From Undaria pinnatifida (taxonomy: Eukaryota > Sar > Phaeophyceae > Laminariales > Alariaceae): a DNA stretch of 64,000 nt. Position 1 is the stretch's first letter. Each line of letters starts with the position of its first letter. The position numbers and the translations under genes are program-made. Location of the stretch: the NCBI GenBank assembly GCA_012845835.1, contig JABAKD010000011.1, forward strand, positions 1,892,001-1,956,000, read 5' to 3'. The notes under the pieces are model-generated. The model was not told the origin of the DNA and made no database searches. It saw nothing but the letters and a program-made list of their open reading frames with translations. Shown one piece after another: positions 1 through 12,345 of the stretch.

Positions 1-2400
1 CGACCAACGCCGTAGGGTATGACTGTGGGACACCTCGTTGCCGCATGTGGAATTCGGTTACAAAACGTTTTCACCGCCGGTGTCGCCGCCGGTTCACATA
101 GATAGCTCCCGACGGGATGCACCCCCCCCCCCTCCCTCGGCCTTACACCCCCTATGAAGACGTTTTTTTTTTTCAAGTTTATTCCTGAAGTAGAGTCTGC
201 CGCGTGACCACCTACTAGAGCACAGCGATGAGCACAACAGCAACGACGACAACAACAACAGCATTCAAGGCCACCGCAAGACCTACACTGCGACCAGCTA
301 ACTCGAAGCCAGCTGCAGAAGATAGTAATTTGCGGTCTGTAAAAGTTGCCGAAAGCCTACGGCACTCGCGCGTATCGGCTGGTGCGAGCACAACACACCA
401 CGCGCTCCCACACATGGTGTCCCTCATGGGGCGCCGAAAGTCTGCGCTGTCCGATGCGCTCACACAGATGTCCCTACCCACGGTACAACAAGGCATCTAA
501 TAAGAAGCAGAGAAACAAGGATAAACAGGCTTAATTTTTACAAGAACTTGAACAATCGGGAGCCATGATAGCCATCATGCTGCAGTTAGTGTAGAGCGCA
601 CCCTCTCGGAAATTACAAATCCAGCCTTGGTCAGTGTCTCTGTTTCTTATTGCGGTAGGTGTCCTGTCCTGGACTGCTACACGCCGTAGGTTAATGTGTG
701 CTTAACCTCCGTTTAAAAACGCATCCAGCTTTATCGCTGACAGTCTACTAGGAATTAGTGTAGGCTATTTTTTTTGGCAGATTCCTCTGCTGATCGTATG
801 AATAGCAGCGCTTTTGGAACTTTACGATCAATCGCAAGATAAGCGTGCTCAAGCCCTGCCCATACTACTCTATAGTTACATGGGGGAGTGCAGATCTCCA
901 AAAGTTTCGGTTGCGATTCGACAGAGTACCTACTAAGCCGGCTTCGACGCCAAACTTCAAAAATTGTCGAAGATACAATCTAACCTCTGGGTCGCTCAAC
1001 CAGTTCGCAAAACTTCTAAAATTTCGGTGGTTTTTACGTTTTCAGGAAATTTCGACGGGTGGTTATTCGCCCTCCGACGTGGTCATCGCCCGATGGAACC
1101 CCCCCCCCTTTGTCCCCTGGGGCCAGAACACGCCGGTGAGTTGTGCATCAATTCTAAAGAGGTCAAAACTAAGCCGAAAAACTTACCATTCATCTGTGTG
1201 TGGTTGCCAAGCTACGATACGCTGCTTCGATTTTCTCGGAACCTCCACGCGAACCTGTCTATAACGAGGAACCGTCGCGACATGCCTGTGACACAGATGT
1301 ATACAGGTACTGACTATCTGCCGCTGCTGTGCTTTCGGTACGCCCCTGTCAACCCTTAACCGGTTGTCCCGCCCTATACCAGATATCCCGCCGGGAGGAC
1401 ACTGCTGTTGTCGACCTATCGCGACACCTGATTGAGGAGTGCCTACCGTTGCCGTTGTACAAAGGCACCAATCATCATTTCACACTTTCGTGTTAATTTC
1501 AAAACCCCTTTGCCCTGGGCCGTTCTGCGGTGACCCCCTGCCAACTTTTCTTTGTTGAAATTGCCGGTTTTGGAACCCGATCCTGACCGTTTCTCCCGAA
1601 AAGCTCGGCATCCCTTGCCACCGCCACCCCGACACCATCGTTCGATAGCCCTTCCTTCGCAAACAAGAAAATAAATGAAGATACTTTTTCAAAGCATCCT
1701 TCCTCGTGTCGATCAGCCACGAGACGTTCGTTGAAGAAAAAAAGAAGAAAATCACTGTTTTTTTTGGGGGGGGGTACCTATCGTAGAATCAGTCTCCTCA
1801 AACATCGTGGGTGGGTGCAATTCCAAGGTACACCTCCTATCTAACTCCTAAGGCCAACTCTTACAAGAAAGTGACTTTGAAATCCAAAAAAAGGAGGTTT
1901 CACCACCTTCGCAGGCGTGTTTGACCCGGGGAACGAGGGAATTCGGGCCCGCTTTTTTCTAATTCGGACCGCTATTAGTACGTGGCCTTTTTGCGAGGCG
2001 CATCCAACGACGTTTGATGTTTCTTCAGGATAAAATGGAGTTTTCAACACCTTCTTCGCAGGCGATAGTCTACCGGGATCCTTTTGATGACGAAAAAGAC
2101 TGATCCTGATCCCACCTTTTCTTGTTAATTCCAGGTATGATGTGTATTGCGATTTCATCTTTTTTTCTTCCTCCATACAGATTGTATAGTAGCAGTGCGC
2201 AGCAAGAATATATGGACCGAAATCACCTCGGTAAGATGGTCCTGTTGACCGTCGTAGCAGCATCCAGGGGGGAGAGCCGTGGACCTATACATATCCCTCC
2301 ATAAAGCAGTGGTATCTTCTGCCAACCATTTCCTCCCCATTTCCTTTCCCCACATCTTCTCCTCCTTTTATCTACGAGGTACTGCTTCCTTTCCCTACGT
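1..2400. other. Intergenic, no gene seen
   Basis: Contains short homopolymer runs and weak internal similarity (AACACCTTCTTCGCAGGCG near 2046, CACCACCTTCGCAGGCGTG near 1902). Open frames overlap on both strands without domain character. Confidence 0.5.
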
Positions 2401-2464
2401 ATGCTTTAGGTATCCTCAAAGAAGAAAACATCTATAAAAAATCGCTGGCGAAGAAGAAGTTTCA

Positions 2465-2630
2465 CGAATCTTGCAAAGATGAGCATCGACCACTCAAGTG
2501 AATCAGCCGGTCGAAGAACCACAGCTGACGCATATTTTGAAGTAATTTCACCAAATCCCAGGAAGATTGCGACTTTACCTTGCCCCCAAACTTCATGGGT
2601 GGGTGCGGTTCCACAGTAGTAGTATCCCTC
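2465..2630 (+). repeat. Mini-ORF repeat copy (ATG 2479)
   Basis: TTGCAAAGATGAGCATCGAC gives MSID, then diverged sequence and TADAYFEVIS. It looks like a member disrupted by a short insertion. Confidence 0.4.
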
Positions 2631-2859
2631 CCATGACATCGAACTCCCAAATAAGTAAGCGCAGCATAGCACATCATAAACATCAACCATACAAACCCTT
2701 TCTCCCGTCCATGCAACGTCACCGAGGACGACGTCTCCCTGCCCCTGTCGCAGAGGGCTCTCGAGAAATTACGAAGAAAAAACGACATTACCACCTGGAA
2801 AATACCGGGGCTAGCCAATGGTTCGGTTCACTTTTTCGCAGGTTGGGTCGAGCCAGGGT

Positions 2860-3015
2860 GACCCGACCCGACCCGTCCCGTCCCGTGAGGTGTGAAACCC
2901 TCCTGACCCGACCCGACCCGACCCGACCCGACCCGTGAGATTCTGGACACCTCCTGGCCCGATCCGACTCGACCCACGAGATAGTGAAAGCTTCCTGGCC
3001 TGACCCGCGGGTTGG
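2860..3015. repeat. (ACCCG)n pentanucleotide array with spacer units
   Basis: Runs of GACCC/ACCCG separated by spacers of the type GTGAGATT...TCCTGGCCCGA. The same organisation occurs at 13575-13850. Confidence 0.75.
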
Positions 3016-3354
3016 GGCCGTGACCCGTGAAAAGTCGTGGAAATGACCACCAATCGATCACAGTGCGAGGTGTGGGGTGGGGGGGATTTTTGTCGTTCTC
3101 TCTGAAACGCACTGAAAACGCCTTGCTTCTACGAATCAGGCAACTATTAAATTGGTACTTCGACGTATGGAGTGAGAATGGAGTTGTACATGATACGATG
3201 ATACCGATAAGCGAAAAAAAATCCAGTTGACACGATTTTTCGGTATGCGATGCATCGTCGCGTCCCGCAAAACAAAATCGTGTCGTTGTCAGCATCAAAA
3301 TATGAGGATGCCAGGGGACGAAGCAGAAGGCTACAAAACAGGACGCGGTCGATA

Positions 3355-3475
3355 ACGCATAGAAATATGCACATCGAAAGTTCGATATCGGATAGCAGGT
3401 ACTTCGATAACATAGAAATATGCACAACGAAAGTTCGATATCGGATACTTCGATATATCGAAGTTTCGATGCAAC
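3355..3475. repeat. ~54-bp tandem duplication
   Basis: ATAGAAATATGCACA then CGAAAGTTCGATATCGGATA occurs at about 3358 and 3413, followed by the near-palindromic CGATATATCGAAGTTTCG. Confidence 0.65.
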
Positions 3476-3527
3476 ACCCACCACGACAGGTGACGATCAC
3501 GGATGGGAAGAGACCGGTACAACACGC

Positions 3528-3860
3528 GTGCTACGATAGAGGTGCACTAGTTTTTTTTTCTCTTTTTTTCTGAGGTTCCTCAATTTGAGAGCTTAACGCC
3601 TTCACAACTGGAAACCCGTTTTAGGGACAAACCTACTTGAACACAGTATAGGGAGGGGTTTGGGGGCTCTAAAGGGGTCAAGACCTTTCCCTAAAGTATT
3701 GTTTGAAAGAAAAACACAAGCTTCGACCGGATGAAAAGCCTCATGGCGTAGGCATACAACGAGAAATCACGCAAAAAAAAACGGCCTATTATTTATTTAT
3801 TTTCCGACAATTTCGGGTTAAGGAGCCACGTCACTCAGAACACCCATTTCGGACGAAAAG
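3528..3860. mobile_element. MITE family 2 interrupted by a family F repeat
   Basis: The left part (3528-3590) starts GTGCTACGATAGAGGTGCAC. The interior (about 3715-3860) has CGGGTTAAGGAGCC and CGACCGGATGAAAAGCC. Between them, about 3591-3690 matches 63171-63256 (AAACCC, then GGGGTTCTAAAGGGGTCAAG-like), so one repeat lies inside another. Confidence 0.5.
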
Positions 3861-4263
3861 TGCTACCGATGTAGTGGCACGCTTCCGAACGTGAAACGGA
3901 TCTCCACACTCCCCCCGGCACGGTATAAGCCTTATCCAGTGCAGGGCAATCCTATTCCTAGCTGACGCAAGGACCGGGAACAATGGGTGCTGGGCTAGGC
4001 TGTACTTCTTGCTTGGTAAAACAGGGCCTTCTACGCTAGCTTCAGTATATTCATTGGATTCTTGAATACTTTTTTCCCCTGTGAATCCCAGCCTCTGCCT
4101 TTCTTGGTGGCTGTTTCCTCCGCTGTCCTGTCCTGCATAGTATTGTGGATACATTTGCAACCCGAAAATCAATGCGCGGCGTGGTCTTTAACGTCCACCA
4201 CCCCAGCAATAAGGAGAAAACCACTCCTCATCATCATGCAGGTACTGCGCGACACAAACAGAA

Positions 4264-4330
4264 AAACGCAATAGCGTCCACGATCATGCGTGTTTTCGCA
4301 GTAACGTCCACGATCATGTATGTTTTGGTG
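4264..4330. repeat. Direct repeat
   Basis: GTCCACGATCATG followed by GTTTT occurs at about 4276 and 4307, about 30 bp apart. Confidence 0.5.
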
Positions 4331-4774
4331 GCTCGTGCACAATAAATTCACGCATAAAACGATTTTTTTTTTTTTTTTTTCAACACGTTCTTCTTCGTTT
4401 CCCCAAAATATGCGGGGAAGATCAAGATCGGACCACGGCTGCGGCGGCAGAAGCAGGGGTAATCATGAGCATGCATGGTCGTAGTTTGTCAGACCATGGA
4501 CCCTCACACACCCTTGCTATATCGGCATAGAGCACGTCGGGCTTCCACCGGCCAGGCAGACATTGATTGCGTGCACCAAACGCGAAACTCTTTGAGGCGG
4601 AAGGCTGTTTTCTCTCGGCCGGGGGTTTTGTTAGTGGGTGAGATGGCGCACGTCCCACACTATCGGGAGGGGTTACTTTTCAAGGGTGGCTATCTCCGCC
4701 GCACCTGATCCCCAGATATCATGTCGGTTGTTCGATATCCTCGCGCATCCACATACAACGAACGGAAGCTTGCG

Positions 4775-4991
4775 TTGCTGGAGTAGTAACGGTGAGCGCC
4801 GGTAGGGACAGCTCGGGCTGTCGATACCGCGGGAACAACTGAAGGATACACGCCTGCTAGCGCTGGGTTGCGAACCAAAATTGAGTTCAGTTTGACAAAC
4901 GGCCTGTACTAAAATACGCGGAAGTGCGGTGAGCTTAAGCTTTGTTTGTTTTTGTCCCCATCCGCCGGAGGATTAAAAAAAAAAAAAAAAA
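4775..4991 (+). mobile_element. Poly(A)-tailed retroposon copy (family D)
   Basis: Paralogue of 40668-40861, with the same 3' end CCCCATCCGCCGGAGGAT and an A tail of about 18. Not recognised as a known family. Confidence 0.6.
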
Positions 4992-5590
4992 ACATCGGCG
5001 AGCGGCATCAAGGGTGAGCTGCACGCGCTATACATTTTTAGGACCGACGCACGGTACGGTAGACGATGTTGATGTAGAAATTTCCGTATGACAGTTACTC
5101 ATATCAGTTTCGTGCCGGTTCGGGCTGTTGGCCTATTGTGGGACACCTATAGTACTTGGGTTGTATCCTTGATGGTAGACTGTGAGCTCTTCTCGACACC
5201 GGCTCACTTCACGACTTGCCTCTACCCTGTGTTGGGAGAGACGGAACACAATGGCCTGAAACCTACCCAGCCTGGAGCTAACGAATAGAGGTGAGGTACA
5301 CCAAACGTTTTTCTGGGGCTCCTAACCCCTCGAGGAGGCATATGCCTTTTCCTAGACACAAAATCCGAGAAAATAGGAAAGTGATGCCTACGAACAACTC
5401 GTATGGGCCTAGATATATATCGAAAAATATTTATTCTTTAAAAAGTCCAATGATACAGCAGCACTATATAGGGGTCCCCCAGTAAGGCCGTAGTGTGCGA
5501 GAGCAACATGACCCGCCTTGTAGAGGGGAGCCGCCGTATTCATTCCGGGTTATGAGTGCAATTTCCCCTGTTGTTGTTGCGCCCGACGCA

Positions 5591-5867
5591 TGCTACGATA
5601 GAGGTAACAGTTTGGTGTGAAACGGTTTCTGGACGACGGAGCTCCTTAACCCAAAAAAAAACGTCGGAAAAAAAAAAAAAACAGGCCATTCTTTTTTTTT
5701 TTGCACGATTCTTGTTGTGTTGTCTAAGCCATGTTTTTTTTTGTTTTTTTTCATCCGGTACGAGCAGTTTTGATTTTCTCGAACAACAAATCAGTTTTTT
5801 GGGAGAAATCGTAAGCTCCCAAATCGAGGGGTAGTATTAGAAAAAAAAGTGGTGCACCTCTATCGAC
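5591..5867. mobile_element. MITE family 2
   Basis: Ends TGCTACGATAGAGGT and its inverted form GTGCACCTCTATCG. Shared interior: CTCCTTAACCCA near the left, TTCATCCGGTACGAGCAG, and GGGAGAAATCGTAAGCTCCC on the right. Poly-T/A runs produce spurious open frames. Confidence 0.6.
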
Positions 5868-5944
5868 AGGCGATTTTGACCGCCTTACTCAGAACGCCTT
5901 ACTGTATTACAAATATTTTGGCTCAGACGCGCTACGATACCCCT

Positions 5945-6525
5945 TTCGTTTAGCTCGTGTCAGCATCTTGTTCCAGCGGCTCCAGGTCTCTCGCGCGAGC
6001 GAGCGTCCATCCCATCAGCTTTTATGCGTTTCGTGTTGCGCGACGTGCCCTGCAGGGCGTTTTTGGTCAAGCTCGCGTTTTTTAAAGGGAGGTACAGGGC
6101 CGTTCGCGTCTGTAGCCTAAACCCGTGTTAGTTATGAGGCACTACAATATCCACTAGACCGCTTATTCAGGGCCGTTCGCGCCAGTAGCTTAGATTCGTG
6201 TTAGTTATGAGGCACTGCAATATCCACTAGACAACTTATCCTTTCGTACAGCACGTGTCAGCATCTTGTTCCAGCGGCTCCACGTCTCTAGCGCGACCGT
6301 CTATCCCATCAGCTTTTGTGCGTTTGTGTTGCGCGACGTGCATCTGCAGGGCGTTATTGGTCAAGCTCGCATTTTGTAAAGGGGCCGTTCGCGCCTGTAG
6401 CCTAAACCCGTGTTGGTTATGAGGCACTACAATATCCACTAGACCGCTTATTCAGGGCCGTTCGCGCCAGTAGCTTAGAGCCGTGTTAGTTATGAGGCAC
6501 TACAATATCCACTAGACCGCTCATT
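5945..6525. repeat. Nested tandem duplication, ~290-bp unit
   Basis: Each unit has block A (ACGTGTCAGCATCTTGTTCC ... GTCAAGCTCGC) and two B blocks (GGGCCGTTCGCGCC...TATCCACTAGAC). A occurs at about 5955 and 6245; B at about 6099, 6171, 6382 and 6453. Confidence 0.7.
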
Positions 6526-6529
6526 CACT

Positions 6530-6830
6530 ATATGTGACTATGTGGTCTAGTGGGGAGTTCTATATAACTAACAACTTAAATACTCTGGGACTCGTACCAG
6601 GCATGTGTCACCACTCTCGCCTAGCATTGATCTCCTGGGACCTCCCTCGCCACTGGGCAAGCGTCTAGGAATACACCGCCACAACAATTCAAAATGTTCT
6701 CTGGCGTGCACGCTTGAAAATAATAAATGTGAAGCCGGCGAGATTTGAACTCACAATCACATGTTTAGTTTTGAGTCACACTAGCGACTACGTGGTCTAG
6801 TGGATAGTTTTGGTGTAGAGAAAATGGGGT
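6530..6830. repeat. Decayed tRNA-like (Glu/Asp-type 5' half) fragments
   Basis: TGTGGTCTAGTGG occurs at about 6540 and GTGGTCTAGTGGATAG at about 6792, like tRNA-Glu/Asp 5' halves. An inverted B-box-like GATTTGAAC lies near 6750. No foldable tRNA was found. These are probably remains of SINE heads. Confidence 0.35.
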
Positions 6831-6959
6831 TTCTCCGCTTGCCGTAACTTGGGGTCATCACACGCTGTCTTTAGTGGGCGCGCTTCTCGCCATAGCTGAC
6901 TGAGTGGAAAGGTGTTCGTTTCTGAGCTACCGGGCAAAAAAGTCACAATTGTTTTTTAG

Positions 6960-7460
6960 TGGGTAGCCCAATTTAAGGGCGCCCAGGATGTAAGAGCGTT
7001 CGGGACGTAAGAGAGGTCAAAGATAGACATGTCCGCCTACACTAAATAAAAGCTGCTGGTATTTAATTTATGTCTCACTAAAGATAATAGCAATGTGCCG
7101 GTCGCCCCGGTGGTCTAGTGCTTAACCTCGAGTGATACCAAGGTTGGAGTCAGGGGTTCGAATCTCGATACGGAGATTTCTATTTCTAGAAACACCGGCT
7201 GTCGAGAGCTCTCTATACCGTGGGTAAGCGCAATTCGCGGGAGTCGGCGAGGGAAGAGAGCGCTGTACCCTTCTCGCGATAAAAAGGAAGGCGCGTACCG
7301 TAGTGGGAAGGGAGGAGAAGCGCCTGCTCGGTGACCCCGGGTCGGGGTAGCGCCTAGGGACGGAGAAGGAGATATGAAAAGTGCGAAGATAACGGACGGG
7401 ATAAGCAAAAACAAAAGCGTAGCTAAGAGCGCCTGTTTTCGCTTTGTCATGGAGTGTTCT
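6960..7460. repeat. Family F repeat split by a SINE B insertion
   Basis: Flanks at about 6985-7050 (AAGAGCGTTCGGGACGTAAG) and 7390-7460 (AGCGTAGCTAAGAGCGCCTG) correspond to two halves of the sequence at 63010-63256. The SINE at 7098-7385 separates them. Confidence 0.45.
7098..7385 (+). mobile_element. tRNA-derived SINE, family B
   Basis: The tRNA-like head has CGCCCCGGTGGTCTAGTG (A-box region) and GGTTCGAATC at 7155-7164 (a perfect B-box core). The body has TCTCGCGATAAAAA and CGTACCGTAGTGGGAAGGG. It interrupts another repeat whose halves lie at about 6960-7090 and 7390-7460. Confidence 0.7.
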
Positions 7461-7899
7461 TAAATCGGGGAGCCCACTCACCGTTGTACCGCGTAACACG
7501 CATGGCGACATGCACACACATTCTCGGACGTGTTTCCAAGCCGTTTTTTTCAGGCAACCGGGAGAGTGCGAGCATCGAGGGATGACGCGTGTCACGATAG
7601 CGGAAACGATATTTGAGCTAGAACATCTGCTTAGCCCTTTTAGCACCGCACTCCCGACACGAGGGGACAAAACACTCGGGAGTCAAGAGACTAGAAGCCT
7701 TTCTGGGGGTTGGAAATGAGCGGGATTCATAACTCCCAAATCGTCGGGGAAATATATACTGGAGTATTAAAGGAACAAAATTGGCAACAAAACTTTTTTT
7801 GTATGCCTCTAGTAGCGCTAGGGCCACGGGAGGGTTTGTTCCACATCACAAAAAATATATATTTTTCGGTTTACGCTAAAAATCGTTTTTGGGGTGACG

Positions 7900-7972
7900 T
7901 TTTTTGACGTTTTTTGACGTTTTTTGACGTATTTGACGTATTTGACGTGTTTGACGTGTTTGACGTATTTGA
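7900..7972. repeat. (TTTGACGT)n microsatellite
   Basis: About eight units of TGACGT separated by TTTTT, A, G or TTT. No function seen. Confidence 0.7.
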
Positions 7973-8374
7973 AATAGAGTTCCTCAAGTGAGGAGCCTCG
8001 GAAAAGAAAAATGGTTGTTGCACCTGGACCGTAGCTTGTGTCCGATGCGTTTATGGTATGGAACACGCCGACTGGATTTTTGGAAAACTGTAGCTTCGGC
8101 TATTTTACAACAGCCTAACTCATCGGCTGACAACATACCGAGGTGGGTTGTGTGCGTAACCGCACTCTCGAGAGTCAACGATGAGGGAACACCTCAGAGT
8201 GCCCCTCGATGGAGTGTCTCGTCTTGCGAGGTATGCGGTCTTTGTCCTCCAGGTAGTTAGTAAAGTCAGGTTAGGCCTTGTAACATAAGCGGTGGTGTAC
8301 TGAAAATTATAGGTTCTCTCGTTGTGCTGTTAATCCAGCGAGACCTTCACCCACCCTGATAAGCGTTATGATGA

Positions 8375-8680
8375 GCCGGTCGCCCCGGTGGCGTACCAGG
8401 TTATCCTCGAGCCTGGTATAGGTCAGTTTCGTGAGTTCGAGCCCCGCCGAGTGCATATTCGTATAAATTCGTGGGGACTTTTTCTTGTGCACAAATTGAC
8501 GTGCGGAAAGCTCGAGAGCGTGAGTTAGCGACACTCGATGAAGAATCGACGAGCAGTGGGATTGCTGAACCCTATGCGCGATAAAAATTGAAGGAAAGAA
8601 CCGGGGGGGGAGAAGGGACGACTCCTGTGACCACGGCTTGTCCAGAAGCTGGCAAGTAGAAGTGTGCAAAAAAAAAAAAA
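8375..8680 (+). mobile_element. tRNA-derived SINE, family A, near full length
   Basis: It starts with a tRNA-like head (CCGGTCGCCCCGGTGGCG) holding an A-box-like region. A B-box (GAGTTCGAGCCCC) follows about 50 bp on, then a conserved body with CGCGATAAAAATTGAAGG and ACCACGGCTTGTCCAGAAGC, and a 13-A tail. Copies at 27390 and 42742 align throughout. The head cannot form a working tRNA gene because the spacing and stem are lost. Confidence 0.75.
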
Positions 8681-9029
8681 TGGTATCCTCGCACCCTCGT
8701 GGTTTTCCATGCATCTGCATATGATATATAATTTTTTATAATATAACGTGGTAGCCTGAGTGACCCGAGACATCTGGGTGGTTGACGGCAACTTACGCAA
8801 GTAGGCTTGTCTGAACACGTCGGCTCTCAGGAGATTTCGACCCACCCGGGCATGCTTTATTATGCCCCCCTTGAAATTTGTTCGAGTCCCTTGCGGATTT
8901 ACTATCGTGACGTATGAAGAGTGGTTATATATACTTCACAAATTGAAATGCTACAAAGGCTGAAAAAGTCAATAGATTGTGAGACGTTTCGGAACTAGTA
9001 GATAAAAACGATAAAGGCAAACAATCCAA

Positions 9030-9180
9030 AGGGGGGCGGGGGGAAACCCGCTTCCAACCCCCCGCCCCCCCCCCCCGCCCTCCCCCCAGCCCCTCCCCCC
9101 CCCCTCTTTACCCCCTTTGTCCCCCCCTCCCCCATGGTCCCCTCCTCCCCCTTTCTCTTTTTCCCCTCCCTCCCCAATAC
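9030..9180. repeat. Poly-C/CCCCT low-complexity tract
   Basis: Almost pure C and T on the plus strand. The Gly-rich minus-strand frames here are artefacts. Confidence 0.8.
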
Positions 9181-9989
9181 ACAGAAATATGCCACATGCG
9201 TCCACACACACAAGAAGTATAGTATAATGCTGCGACCTTGTATACCCTCACCACAAACTCACTAACCCCCCCCCCACACACCTTAGGTTAAAAAGATGTT
9301 ATCAAACTTCACACTGCTACGAAAGGCTAATGTAGCCGTCCAATTGGTAGGAAAATCGGAACCAGTAGATAGACAAGAGACAAAGCACCGGATTCCCCCC
9401 CCCCGCGCCCCTCCCTCCCTTCCTAGCCGATTAAACATAACTATCTCATAGGTTTAAACTCCTTTTCTTCCCCCCACTACCCCACCGCCTCCCTCCCTGG
9501 CCGCAAATAAACATGCCACAGGTTTAAACACATGAAAAGTATCATATAACACTGCAATATCTGTCGCGTTAAACCTCCCACTACTTCGTCCACACCAAAG
9601 TATTCAATAAGCAGGCTAATCACATACCTTCTTGTACACTTTCATTCCAAGGCTTCAACCCTAGCCTCGCGAAGTATTCCTATTCAACCCACACAGTGTA
9701 GCAAAAAAAAGAATACACCCATAGCCAAACTATGAACAGTGACGGTATTTTAAGTGTATTATGATACCACTACAACCCATAGTTGTCAAGGTTGGTTGTT
9801 GCATGTTTATCTCCAGGGATAAATATGCATTTAATCACATTTGACAAAATCCGCGAGGGGGAACGTTGAAAATTCCAAACGTCCCTCGCAACTTAGTTTT
9901 TAGCCCCCCGAAGCATTTTTCTCGGCGTACATCAATACGTTTTGCGGATATGCACAACAGGCCACCCCCCCAACCACTGTAAACTAGTA

Positions 9990-10350
9990 TGTATTTGAAA
10001 ACACCACTCTGAAACAACACGATCACGAAGTCTAGAACATCACCCAAAACATACACGTATAGCAACAACCACGCAAACACAAAATAATACGTGTTCAAAA
10101 ACACCACTTTGAAACAACACGATAACGAAGCCTAGAACATCAACTAAACCATACACGTGTGGCAACATCCACGCGGACACAAATAATATGTATTTGAGAA
10201 CACCATTCTGAAACAACACGATAACGAAGCCTAGAACATCAACCAAAACATACACATGTAGCAACAACCACGTGGACACGAAATAATATGTATTCGAAAA
10301 CACCCCTCTGAAACAACACGATAACGAAGTCTAGAACATCAACCAAGTAT
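9990..10350. repeat. ~100-bp tandem repeat, four units
   Basis: CTGAAACAACACGAT recurs at about 10009, 10109, 10208 and 10308 with CGAAG.CTAGAACATCA after it. Confidence 0.75.
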
Positions 10351-10979
10351 GCCCCCACACTAAAACCACATACACGTCTACATACGAAACCCAGTCAAAA
10401 GATGGAACCCATGTACCCTGGATTCCAAATTGAGGTCCCTACGACTCAGAAGCATCGCATAGTCTACATATAGTCTTTACACACCCCTAAAATACGTCAA
10501 AACTGCTCGTTGCCAAATACCAGGTTCATCAAGAGCGCAAGAACAAACAGAACAAGAGACGAGGTAATCGTAGCAGCGCCCATCATTATAGCATTCGGCC
10601 GCCACATCACCTCCTTTGCAATTGGTTTTGGGCATCAGCGAACTGGGTCCAACGCATGCCCGTAGTGTTTTAGGTGGAGTGAGGAGCGGTAGTAAAAATG
10701 AAGTGCGCTGCTCGATAACCTGTTCCTGACCGTCGGTATACTAAACAATCTTCGGGCCGCGCCTCCTCTCTATCAGGTGTGTGAGAAATTTTATTTGTCG
10801 TTTTCAAGCAAGCGGTTGCGTTGACATATACTACCTGGCTTGATGTAAAGGAAAGGAACACCACTCAGCGATCATCTACTACGCGCTAGGGCATGTTTTC
10901 ATTAGCACCACTAACAAGAACACCAGACATGGACGCGACATCTACAGGACCACAACATCTTCGACGACCTTGGGGAGAA

Positions 10980-11640
10980 AACAGGGCGTATAATCGTACT
11001 AACAATAACAATGTGAAAAAGAAGTAGACAGATATGTTAACACTGCGGTAGACCACACTACCAACCTATTACGCAGGGTATTTCGTGCCTCCGGCCGTTT
11101 GCATGAACGCCTGACAACCTCTACCAAACGCAGTAGCATATGCCTAACAAAGTAAAGTCACCCTCGCGTTCAATAGTGGTGACATCGCATGCCCACGTCA
11201 CCTCGCTTGGTGTATTTGTAAGATGTATCTCTCTCTTAGATTTGGCGACCTCAGAGCCCCACATCGGCACGGTAAAAATCATAGGCGTAAAATCGTATAT
11301 GTGAGACAATAATAATGTGAAAAGGAGGTACAGACAGATATGTTAAAATTGCGGTAAAGTACAAACTTATGACGTAGGGTATTCCGTACATACCGTCTGC
11401 ATGATCGCCTCCCAACCTATGCCAAGCGAAGTATGACTAACGAAGTAACGTAATTGAGCGCGTGTACACTAAGCGTCCCTTTCAAAACAATACCGATTCG
11501 CATTTCCCTTTCGTTCTCAATTCATGACGGTGACATTGCATGACCACATCACCTCGCCTGTTGTATTTGGCAATATGTATCTCTTTCCTATAATTTGCGA
11601 TGTCAGAAAATAATGGTATCTACATGATTTTACCTATCGA
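10980..11640. repeat. ~330-bp tandem duplication, diverged
   Basis: AATGTGAAAA, ACAGATATGTTAA, GCGGTA, TTTCGTGCC/TTCCGTACA and CATCACCTCGC..GTGTATTTG occur in the same order at 10980-11300 and 11310-11640. Confidence 0.6.
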
Positions 11641-12248
11641 TTGAAATATTCTATCTTTCGATCCATGTGCAATAACAAATTGTGAAGCTTTTGACACGTT
11701 GTTTACTACACCTAAGAACTGGGGTGCATACTACATGTAACATCAAACCTTCTAGAATAATAAACATTACCAGGCGGGTGATATAAAGGGGTGTCTTCTT
11801 GCTGCAACCGTCAGGTTCGTCCCCTTTAAGGGTTTATAGTTTCCGCGCACATATTGAAATGCCCCCCCCCCCCCCCCCCCCCCCCCGGTCCCTCTTGTTC
11901 AAACGCCCCACCTGAAATCAAAATCTACCAGAGTAGTAAACACTACCAGCCAGCTGCTATCATCTCATTATCCATCTAGCCATCCATGCCGTAGCTCCAA
12001 CTCATCTCCGCCCTCCCCCCCCCCTTTTGTTCCCCGCCCAGTTCGTTCAAACGCCCCACTTACAATCGAAATCGGCCAGAGTAATAAACACTTCTAAGCA
12101 ATTGATATCACGTCATTGTCTTTCTAGCCATCCATGACGTAGCTTTCATTCATCCCCCCTCCCCCCCTCCAACGCCCCCTCCTTCCCCACACCCCGCACG
12201 ATCGCCTAGATCCAGCACCGCGCGTATAGCAATGCTCTTGCATATATG

Positions 12249-12345
12249 CTTAATACGCGCGATCGGAGGATCACACACAATGTTGCGAAGATCAGTGTCG
12301 ACCAAATCCTTGATCTCATAGCTGGAGTGTATTTTAATATTGTAT
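12249..12345 (+). repeat. Mini-ORF repeat copy with lost start
   Basis: TAATACGCGCGATCGGAG then GCGAAGATC in place of GCAAAGATG. The frame reads SVDQILDLIAGVYFNIV. Confidence 0.5.

Noticed and set aside
2828-3484. 218-codon minus-strand open frame
   Set aside because: Runs through the (ACCCG)n array and the 54-bp duplication; composition follows the repeats.
7098-7170. Functional tRNA gene
   Set aside because: A- and B-box-like sequences are present, but acceptor and anticodon stems do not pair, and similar heads recur as SINEs.
7122-7670. 182-codon minus-strand open frame
   Set aside because: Mostly SINE B and family F sequence read antisense.
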